Below, piece by piece: positions 43,041 to 49,672 of a DNA stretch of 64,000 nt (position 1 is the first letter of the stretch; every line of letters begins with the position of its first letter). Source of the DNA: Pseudomonas bohemica (GTDB taxonomy: Bacteria; Pseudomonadota; Gammaproteobacteria; Pseudomonadales; Pseudomonadaceae); NCBI RefSeq assembly GCF_002934685.1, contig NZ_NKHL01000109.1, forward strand, positions 7,655-71,654. Reading direction: 5' to 3'. Made by a program: the position numbers and the translations under genes. The notes beneath the pieces were generated by a model. The model searched no databases. It saw only the letters and a program-made list of their open reading frames with translations, and was not told the origin of the DNA.

Positions 43041-45260
43041 ATGTTTAAACCCACACTTGCCAGCTGGGCCGCTACCCGTCGCAGCCGCCAGTTGATCCTG
43101 CGCCTCCTTCCGGCAATCTGCGCGTTGCTGTTGCTGATTGGTCTGAGCGGTTACCTGTTGGTGCAGAACGCCCTGAATCAGGATCGCGACGTGCAGCAGC
43201 GCTCACGCACGTTCATTTCTCGCACGCTGGAACAAGTGCGCAATGAAGTGGGGCGCAATATCATCAACTACGCCAAGTGGGGCGAGGCGTATCGTCATCT
43301 GCACATGACTGTCGACAAGGTCTGGGCGGACGAGCAGCGCAATGTCGGCGCGGTGCCCTACGAACTCTACGGCTACAACGGCGTGCTGGTGATCGACGCG
43401 CAGAATCGGACCCGTTACGCGGTGATCGATGGCAAGCCGTCGATGATGCAGGCCAGTGACTGGCTCGACGGCGATCTGGACGCACTGATTGCCGATGTAC
43501 GATTGTCCACCCATGAAAACGACGGGCTGGTGCGCGTGTTCAAGGTCGGCGGCGTGCCTGCGCTGTTGGCGGCCGCGACCATCAGCCCCGTGTCGGACCC
43601 GATGATCGAACCGGTTCCCGGCCCCATGTCGGTGATGATGTTCGTCTCGGTCCTTGACCCCGCCAAGTTGACCCATTTGAGTGAGACCTACGGCTTGCCG
43701 ACCATCGCGGTTTCCCAGGGGCCGAAGGACGGTTACGATCAGATGCCGCTACTGGACTCTGACATTCAGCTGGCCTGGATGCCACCGAAACCAGGCATGG
43801 ATCTGCTGCGCGAGACCTTGCCGCTGTTTATCTCCGGGGTGCTGGCGCTCGCTTTGGTGCTGGCGATGTTGGTGCGCTACGCGTTGACGTCAGCCCGCCA
43901 GATCGATGCCCAGTTCGAGGCGTTGCATAGCAGCCAGCTGGAATTGAGTGGCAGCGAGCAACGTTTTCGCCAGCTTTCACTGCATGATGCGTTGACGGGC
44001 CTGCCTAACCGTCTGCGCCTTTATCAGTTTCTCGCCGAGCATCTGGACCGGTCGGTCAGCTCGCCATTGACCTTGCTGAGCCTGGATCTGGACCGCTTCA
44101 AGCCGATCAACGATGCCTTGGGACATGCCATCGGTGACCGCGTACTGCAGGAGGTCGGCCGTCGCTTGAGCGCGCATGTTCGGCCGGGCGGGATGGTTGC
44201 GCGTCTGGGCGGCGATGAATTCATCGTGGTGCTGGCAGGGGAATTCGGGGAGGGTGATCCCGCCGAATTCTGCGCGATGCTGGTGGAGGACCTGTGTCGG
44301 CCGTTCGAGGTGGATGGGCAAACCGTGTTCATCGGCACCAGCATCGGTATCGCCCAGGCACCGACCCACGCGCAAACGGCTGGCGATCTGCTGCGCATGG
44401 GCGACATCGCGCTGTACCAGGCCAAGGCGGCCGGGCGCAATACCTGGTGTTTCTATGCCGACAGCATGAGGACCCAATTGCTGGCCCGTCGGCAGCTTGA
44501 GCAGGAGCTGCGTGAAGCGTTGCTCAGCGATCAGTTGCGCCTGCACTATCAGCCGCGTTATGCCACGGTCAGCGGCGCACTGCGCAGCTTCGAGGCGCTG
44601 GTGCGCTGGCAGCATCCGGAGCGCGGGCTGCTGCCGCCGGACACCTTCATCACCCTGGCCGAAGATACCGGGCTGATCCAGCCTTTGGGCCGTTGGGTGC
44701 TCGATACCGCGTGCCGGGAAGCCATGACCTGGCCGGACGGCATCGGCCTTTCGGTCAATCTGTCGCCCGGCCAGTTGGCGGAGAACGAAGACATCGTCGC
44801 CGTGGTTGCCGCAGCCCTGCAAGACAGCGGTCTGCCCGCCAGCCGTCTGGAACTGGAAATCACCGAGCGCGTGTTGCTGGACCACGCGCATGCGGCCCCG
44901 GCCACGCTCACCGCCTTGAGGGCGCTGGGTGTGCGATTGAGTTTGGATGATTTCGGCACCGGTTTTTCGTCGCTGGGGTATCTGCGCAAGTACCCGCTGG
45001 ACGGCATCAAGATCGACCGCAGTTTCATCTCCCACATGACCGAGCGCGGCAACGATCAGGCCATCGTCGAGGCAATGATCGATCTGGGGCGTTCACTGGG
45101 CATGACCGTGACCGCCGAAGGCGTGGAAACCCTGGAACAACTGGAGTGCCTGCAACGCCATCCCTGTGATGAAGTTCAGGGGTTTCACTTCAGCAAAGCG
45201 CTCCCCGCGGATCAGTTGGGGCTGCTGTTTGCCAGGGCGGCACCGCGTTCGACCCCCTGA
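43041..45260 (+). CDS. CHASE4-GGDEF-EAL bifunctional-type c-di-GMP protein
   Basis: This 739-residue membrane protein has one helix near 22-44, a periplasmic CHASE4-like sensor domain (about 48-250, with NYAKWGEAYRHLH), a second helix near 252-275, a GGDEF domain with intact RLGGDEF and an EAL domain with FEALVRW, EITERVLL, DDFGTGFSSLGYL, KIDRSFI and AEGVETLEQ. Both active sites look intact. The RxxD inhibitory site expected just before GGDEF is replaced by RPGG. ATG 43041 is taken as start (AGGTG upstream); TTG 43020 opens the frame. It stands alone. Confidence 0.93.
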   Translation: MFKPTLASWAATRRSRQLILRLLPAICALLLLIGLSGYLLVQNALNQDRDVQQRSRTFISRTLEQVRNEVGRNIINYAKWGEAYRHLHMTVDKVWADEQRNVGAVPYELYGYNGVLVIDAQNRTRYAVIDGKPSMMQASDWLDGDLDALIADVRLSTHENDGLVRVFKVGGVPALLAAATISPVSDPMIEPVPGPMSVMMFVSVLDPAKLTHLSETYGLPTIAVSQGPKDGYDQMPLLDSDIQLAWMPPKPGMDLLRETLPLFISGVLALALVLAMLVRYALTSARQIDAQFEALHSSQLELSGSEQRFRQLSLHDALTGLPNRLRLYQFLAEHLDRSVSSPLTLLSLDLDRFKPINDALGHAIGDRVLQEVGRRLSAHVRPGGMVARLGGDEFIVVLAGEFGEGDPAEFCAMLVEDLCRPFEVDGQTVFIGTSIGIAQAPTHAQTAGDLLRMGDIALYQAKAAGRNTWCFYADSMRTQLLARRQLEQELREALLSDQLRLHYQPRYATVSGALRSFEALVRWQHPERGLLPPDTFITLAEDTGLIQPLGRWVLDTACREAMTWPDGIGLSVNLSPGQLAENEDIVAVVAAALQDSGLPASRLELEITERVLLDHAHAAPATLTALRALGVRLSLDDFGTGFSSLGYLRKYPLDGIKIDRSFISHMTERGNDQAIVEAMIDLGRSLGMTVTAEGVETLEQLECLQRHPCDEVQGFHFSKALPADQLGLLFARAAPRSTP

Positions 45261-45434
45261 AAACGCGGGCCGGCATTCGGCGCACGCCGGACGATTGAAA
45301 TGTGGTTGAGTCGCCCCAAGGTAACCGCATACCCTGAACCGCTCACCATCACCCCCCGGTCTGAACATAGCCCGCAGCCCGGTCTGCGGCCCTTCATGGT
45401 TCACCGTCAGTGACTCACTCTAGAGGTTTGTTTG

Positions 45435-46274
45435 ATGACTAAAGCAGCGTACGTTCCTCCCAAGGTCTGGAAAAACGAAGCCGATTCCGGCGGCCAGTTC
45501 TCGAAGATCAACCGCCCCGTCGCAGGCCCGACCCATGAGAAAACGCTGCCGGTCGGCAAGCACCCGCTGCAACTCTATTCGCTGGCCACTCCCAACGGCG
45601 TGAAGGTCACCATCATGCTCGAAGAGCTGCTTGCGCTGGGCAAGACAGAGGCCGAGTACGATGCCTGGCTGATTCGCATCGGCGAGGGCGAGCAATTCTC
45701 CAGTGGCTTCGTCGAGATCAACCCCAACTCCAAGATTCCCGCGTTGCTCGATCGCAGCGTCGAACCGCCCGTGCGCGTGTTCGAGTCCGGTTCGATCCTG
45801 CTGTACCTTGCGGAAAAGTTCGGCGCCTTGCTGCCGACCGATCCGGCGGGGCGCACTGAGACCCTGAACTGGCTGTTCTGGCAGATGGGGGCGGCGCCGT
45901 ACCTGGGTGGCGGCTTCGGGCACTTCTACGTGTATGCGCCGGAGAAGATCGAGTACGCCATCAACCGCTTCACCATGGAAGCCAAGCGGCAGCTGGATGT
46001 GCTGGACCGTCGCCTGGCCGAGAGTCCTTATCTGGGCGGCGAGGCGTACAGCATCGCCGACATCGCGGTGTGGTCGTGGTATGGCCAACTGGTACGCGGC
46101 ACGGTGTATTCGGCGGCTGAATTCCTGGCTGCCCAGGAGTACACCCACGTGCAACGCTGGGCTGAAACCATCGCCAACCGGCCCGCGGTGGTACGCGGCC
46201 TGCGGGTCAACCGGACTTGGGGCGAAGAGAGTGAACAGGTGCCGGAACGGCATTCGGCGGCGGATCTGGACTGA
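45435..46274 (+). CDS. yghU: YghU-type glutathione S-transferase (disulfide-bond reductase)
   Basis: This 279-residue protein has the extended N-terminus of the nu-class (YVPPKVWKNEADSGGQFSKI), a thioredoxin-fold GSH domain (LATPNGVKVTIMLEELLAL, PNSKIPAL, VFESGSILLYLAEKFG) and an all-helical C-terminal domain. E. coli YghU has disulfide-bond reductase and peroxidase activity with two bound glutathiones. ATG 45435 is the start; TTG 45432 precedes it in frame. Cytoplasmic and monocistronic. Confidence 0.9.
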   Translation: MTKAAYVPPKVWKNEADSGGQFSKINRPVAGPTHEKTLPVGKHPLQLYSLATPNGVKVTIMLEELLALGKTEAEYDAWLIRIGEGEQFSSGFVEINPNSKIPALLDRSVEPPVRVFESGSILLYLAEKFGALLPTDPAGRTETLNWLFWQMGAAPYLGGGFGHFYVYAPEKIEYAINRFTMEAKRQLDVLDRRLAESPYLGGEAYSIADIAVWSWYGQLVRGTVYSAAEFLAAQEYTHVQRWAETIANRPAVVRGLRVNRTWGEESEQVPERHSAADLD

Positions 46275-46303
46275 CGCTTGCGAGCAACCCAATGAGCTGT
46301 AGC

Positions 46304-46359
46304 AGTCCGGCCCGCCGGCGGTGACGGCGTGGAAAACGCCATCGCCGACAAGCCGGACT
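46304..46359. repeat. REP palindrome pair
   Basis: AGTCCGGCCCGCCGGCGGTG at 46304 is opposed by the CGCCGACAAGCCGGACT arm ending at 46359, with inner arms GACGGCGT/ACGCCATC. It lies between convergent genes and is of the same family as the element at 37907. Confidence 0.7.
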
Positions 46360-46369
46360 GCCGTCGTTT

Positions 46370-48475
46370 TCAGTAGGTCCAGGTCAGCGACGCGGTCAGG
46401 TTGCGCGGGGCGCCGTAGTTGGCACTCGTCGCGCTGTTATAAAGCGACATCAGGTATTTGCGATCGGTGACGTTGTTCAGGTTGAGCGACGTGCTCCAGT
46501 GCGGGTCGATGTCGTAGCTGGTCATCAGGTCCACCAGCGCATAGGCGTTTTGCCGGATGGCGCTGTTGGCATCGTTCTCGACCGGTCCCTGCCAGGTCAC
46601 ACGCGTGCCGACTTTCGCGTTCGGCATGCCCGGCAGGCGATAAGTCGCCATACCGCGCAAGCTGTGGGTCGGCACGTACTTGCGGGCCCGATCGCCGTTG
46701 TCATCGTCGATGCGCACATAGGTGTAGCCCGCGAGCAGGTCCAGACCCGGCAAGGCTTCACCTGAGGCCTGCAGTTCGATGCCGTGGCTCTTATAGTCCA
46801 GCGCGTCGTAAACGCTTCGGCCGCCGACAAAATCCACGTACTCGGAAACGTTTTCCTGCTTGGTCTTGAACGCGGCCGCCGTCAGGTTCAGACCACTGTC
46901 CAGGCTGCCCTTGATGCCGATTTCCTCGCTGGTGCCTTCCAGCGGATCGAGCATCCGGCCGTCCACGCCCACTTTGTATTGCGGGCTGTAGATCTGGGTC
47001 CAACTGCCATACACGCTCCACTGATCGTTGAGGTCGTACACCAGGCCGGTGTAAGGCGTGACCTTGCCGTGTTCGCGGGTATGGTGATCGACCCCGTAAT
47101 CCAGCCCCTTGCCATCGGCGCTGAGCATCCGCGCGCCGACGATCCAGTGCAGGTCATCCATCAGGCTGAAGCGCGCACCGGCGTACAGGCTTTTCTGCGT
47201 ATCGCTGAAATTCTGGTTATTGGTGTCGAAGGTGTAATCCAGCGATGGGCGCACCAGGGAGCCGGCCAATGCGCCGGAAAAACTGACGTTGTAATAGCCG
47301 TCGGCGTCGGCGTCGATGTCGTGCTCGTTGGCCTTCAAGTGCGTGCGGCCATAGTTGGCACCGATGGTCAGCTCGTGATCGCGGCCAAACAGGGTGAAGG
47401 GGCCGGACAGTTGCGCCTCGCCGATCAGCTGGTCGGTTTTGCTGGTGATGTGGGTGGCATAGGCGAGTGCGTCGTCGCCGGTGACGCTGTCGATGTAGAA
47501 CATGTCCGTGTCCTGGTACTGGCGAATGCCGGTCACCGACAGCTTGCTGCTCCAGCCATTGCCGAAGTCGTGCTTGAGCTCGGCAAAGGTGCGTTGGGTA
47601 TGCACGTTCCAGTAGGTCCACGGCTGGCCGACGTTGGCGCTGCGGCCGCTGTAATGGATAGGGTTGCCATCCGAATCGGACAGCGGCAAGTTGCCCCAGC
47701 TGCTGGCGTTGGAGTCGCTGTTGTGCTGGGAGAAACCGACGGTCAGGGTGTCGGCATCGGAGAGGTCGAAGTCCAGCAGGCCCGCGGCCACGTTGATCTC
47801 ATGGCTGTAGCGGTCCAGGTAGGAATTGCCCTTGTCGTGGGCATAGATGAAACGCCCGCGCACATTGCCGCTGTCGGTCAGCGGGCCAGAGACGTCGACG
47901 TCCACTCGACGGTTGTCCCAGGATCCGACGCTGGTGCCGATTTTTGCCTGCCAATCCCTGGTCGGACGTTTGCGCACGAAGTTGACGGTGGCTGATGGAT
48001 TGCCGGTGCCGCTCATCAAACCGTTGGCCCCGTGCAACACGTCGATCTGCTCGTACTCGGCCAGATCCTGGTCGCCCACCAGCAAGTCGCCGGTGAAGGG
48101 CATGCCCATGCCGTCGTATTCGAAGGTGTTGATGTCAAATCCGCGCGAGGTGAACTCGGTGCGATCGGTCTCGATCTGCTCGACCGTCACCGACGGCGCC
48201 GCGCGCAGGGCCTGTTTAACGCTGTTCATCCTGAAGTCGTCGATCTGGTCGCGCGTCACGGTGGTGACTGCCTGTGGCGTTTCCTTGTCCGACAGCCCCA
48301 GCCGCGTGGTGCTGGTAGCGGTTTTGCCCTGATAGCCCTGACTCTGATCGTCGGCTTGTGCGCCATTGCTCTGGATCTGTGTGGAGGGAAGGGTGATTTC
48401 ATCAGCCGCATGGGCGACAGACAGAACGCTGCAAGTACCAGCGAGCAACAGACTGGCAGGGAGGCGGGCTTTCAA
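46370..48475 (-). CDS. TonB-dependent siderophore receptor
   Basis: This 701-residue outer-membrane receptor has a signal peptide beginning KARLPASLLLAGTCSVLS, a plug domain (ETPQAVTTVTRDQIDDFRM, VLHGANGLMSGTGNPSATVN) and a 22-strand-type barrel ending in LTASLTWTY with the terminal aromatic residue. There is no N-terminal STN signalling domain, so it is not a FecA-type surface signaller. The start is TTG 48475: AGGA lies 8 nt upstream and the protein then begins with a clean signal peptide. TTG 48493 or 48541 have no site. A Fur-like sequence precedes it. Confidence 0.9.
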   Translation of the reverse strand: MKARLPASLLLAGTCSVLSVAHAADEITLPSTQIQSNGAQADDQSQGYQGKTATSTTRLGLSDKETPQAVTTVTRDQIDDFRMNSVKQALRAAPSVTVEQIETDRTEFTSRGFDINTFEYDGMGMPFTGDLLVGDQDLAEYEQIDVLHGANGLMSGTGNPSATVNFVRKRPTRDWQAKIGTSVGSWDNRRVDVDVSGPLTDSGNVRGRFIYAHDKGNSYLDRYSHEINVAAGLLDFDLSDADTLTVGFSQHNSDSNASSWGNLPLSDSDGNPIHYSGRSANVGQPWTYWNVHTQRTFAELKHDFGNGWSSKLSVTGIRQYQDTDMFYIDSVTGDDALAYATHITSKTDQLIGEAQLSGPFTLFGRDHELTIGANYGRTHLKANEHDIDADADGYYNVSFSGALAGSLVRPSLDYTFDTNNQNFSDTQKSLYAGARFSLMDDLHWIVGARMLSADGKGLDYGVDHHTREHGKVTPYTGLVYDLNDQWSVYGSWTQIYSPQYKVGVDGRMLDPLEGTSEEIGIKGSLDSGLNLTAAAFKTKQENVSEYVDFVGGRSVYDALDYKSHGIELQASGEALPGLDLLAGYTYVRIDDDNGDRARKYVPTHSLRGMATYRLPGMPNAKVGTRVTWQGPVENDANSAIRQNAYALVDLMTSYDIDPHWSTSLNLNNVTDRKYLMSLYNSATSANYGAPRNLTASLTWTY

Positions 48476-48504
48476 GGTTCGTTTCCTGGTCAATGAGCAA
48501 AAAT

Positions 48505-48534
48505 GATTGTTAATGGAAATGCTAATGAGAAATA
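48505..48534. promoter_or_regulatory. Candidate Fur box upstream of the TonB receptor
   Basis: The plus strand reads as five successive A/T-rich hexamers (GATTGT TAATGG AAATGC TAATGA GAAATA), similar in layout to Fur sites built of repeated NATAAT-like units. It lies 30-60 nt upstream of the TTG 48475 start. It is an imperfect match and not tested against a matrix. Confidence 0.4.
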
Positions 48535-48649
48535 TACACAATTGGTAACGAAGTTTTTACAGATTTTTTACATCTTGCAAAGCGGTCTTCACGAGGACGC
48601 GCACGTTCACGGCACAACGCGAGTACGAAAAGTCACTGAGGCCCGTGAG

Positions 48650-48760
48650 ATGTTCGTAAGAGGGGTGATCGCGTCCTTATCCAAATCCAAGACCCTGGAA
48701 ATTCCGACAGATTGCCTGGAGGCCGCACGGATATTGTCTAGGCTCGGATTTGATGGGTAA
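48650..48760 (+). CDS. Possible 36-residue small protein
   Basis: ATG 48650 is preceded by GAGG at 7 nt and encodes FVRGVIASLSKSKTLEIP, then a helical DCLEAARILSRLGFDG end. The stop falls 33 nt before the repeat-protein start. The frame is open upstream to 48503, but that part crosses the receptor promoter. Composition is protein-like but I have no homologue in mind. Confidence 0.35.
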   Translation: MFVRGVIASLSKSKTLEIPTDCLEAARILSRLGFDG

Positions 48761-48793
48761 TGAATACCCAGCAGTTCAGACAGGAGTTTCAAT

Positions 48794-49057
48794 ATGCGTA
48801 AGTTGATTTCGTCAGTTGCCGTCACCCTTTTACTCACCGGTTCGGCCATATCGCTGGCATTTGCCGAGGGTGAGGTAGGCGAGGGCGTACGGCACGACAA
48901 TCGAGAGCTGGACAAGGGCGTCGAGCACGATGCCAGTGAAGTCGACAAGGGCGTCAAGCACGACGCCAGTGAAGTGGACAAAGGGCTCAAGCACGATGAC
49001 GACGAGCGGCACAAGGCCGACAAGCATGTCGACAAGGAAGCCAAGAAACACCTCTGA
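48794..49057 (+). CDS. Secreted undecapeptide-repeat protein, Lys/Asp/His-rich
   Basis: This 87-residue protein has a signal peptide (MRKLISSVAVTLLLTGSAI, cleaved near AFA at residue 24), so it is periplasmic. Residues 28-82 are five consecutive 11-residue units of the form VDKGVKHDASE: VGEGVRHDNRE, LDKGVEHDASE, VDKGVKHDASE, VDKGLKHDDDE, RHKADKHVDKE. The phase is perfect and every unit has an acidic/basic/His pattern. Eleven-mers of this kind form amphipathic or disordered-to-helix structures (as in LEA proteins) and the HD pairs could hold metal. It is the first of three tiny envelope genes in a row. Function unknown. Confidence 0.7.
   Translation: MRKLISSVAVTLLLTGSAISLAFAEGEVGEGVRHDNRELDKGVEHDASEVDKGVKHDASEVDKGLKHDDDERHKADKHVDKEAKKHL
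48875..49039 (+). repeat. Five tandem 33-bp coding repeats
   Basis: These are the DNA counterparts of the 11-residue units. The second and third copies are nearly identical at the base level (GACAAGGGCGTC..GCACGA.GCCAGTGAAGT), and the outer ones have diverged, which indicates expansion by duplication of a 33-bp unit. Confidence 0.8.
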
Positions 49058-49106
49058 TACCCGCCAGGCAGGACCCCGACTGCAATCGACTCATAAGGAA
49101 CGTGAT

Positions 49107-49346
49107 ATGCGATTTTTTACCCTCTGCCTATTGACCGCTCTCGCATTGAGCAACGCTGCCTTCGCCAAGGACGATCATCACGAATGTGAAGAGGCTCTGG
49201 GCAAACTCAAAGCCACCACGGATGCTGATTACACCGCCTCCGGGCATCACGAACATCAACAGGCCAAAGCCGCCCATGAATCCGGTGACTACAAGAAGTG
49301 CGCCGATCAGGCGAACAAGGCACTTACACATCTGAAGCAGAAGTGA
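49107..49346 (+). CDS. Small secreted His-rich protein
   Basis: This 79-residue protein has a signal peptide (MRFFTLCLLTALALSNAAF) followed by KDDHHECEEALGKL, SGHHEHQQAKAAHESGDYKK and CADQANKAL. Seven histidines and two cysteines in about 59 mature residues suggest metal binding or a single disulfide. ATG 49107 has AAGGA 8 nt upstream. It follows the repeat protein by 49 nt and precedes a tiny lipoprotein by 22 nt. No known family. Confidence 0.65.
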   Translation: MRFFTLCLLTALALSNAAFAKDDHHECEEALGKLKATTDADYTASGHHEHQQAKAAHESGDYKKCADQANKALTHLKQK

Positions 49347-49368
49347 CCCATCAGATAATGGTGAACCC

Positions 49369-49509
49369 ATGAAGAAGCTTACGTTGGCGATCCTGTTCGT
49401 GCTGTGTGCCGGATGCCAGTATTTCAGCTATCAGGACGATAACTGCACCAATGACCCGGATCAGCCCGCCTGTGATGGCAGCCATCCGGTCGAGGGCCAC
49501 CGCAAGTAA
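49369..49509 (+). CDS. 46-residue lipoprotein
   Basis: This short frame begins MKKLTLAILFVLCAGCQYF: a textbook lipoprotein signal with lipobox LCAGC. The mature peptide contains a Cys pair (DNCTN..DQPACDGSH), acidic residues and a final HRK. It lies 22 nt after the His-rich protein in the same orientation, so the three small genes probably form one operon. Function unknown. Confidence 0.65.
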   Translation: MKKLTLAILFVLCAGCQYFSYQDDNCTNDPDQPACDGSHPVEGHRK

Positions 49510-49672
49510 CCCCCCCATACCAAGGAGCGAACCAGCCCTGCTGTCAGCCAACGGCAAAACGTTAAAGCGTTGCCGTTGACTGATGGCGGCCAGCGGCCGG
49601 AAAGCGCAAGACTTCCGGCGTGAAACCCGGATAATGGCCGCCAATTCGTTTTTCGCTTCTGGTAATCCCTCC

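Noticed and set aside
46784..47995. 403-codon plus-strand frame opposite the TonB receptor
   Set aside because: Shadow of the receptor gene; Val/Gly/Ala-rich with no ribosome site or domain.
48875..49039. 33-bp tandem units considered as a CRISPR-like or minisatellite array
   Set aside because: There are no spacers; the units stay in frame within a secreted protein gene.
48607..49044. 145-codon minus-strand frame with Ser/Leu/Cys repeats opposite the undecapeptide-repeat gene
   Set aside because: The repeats are just the antisense of the 33-bp coding repeats; the plus frame has a signal peptide and a natural stop.
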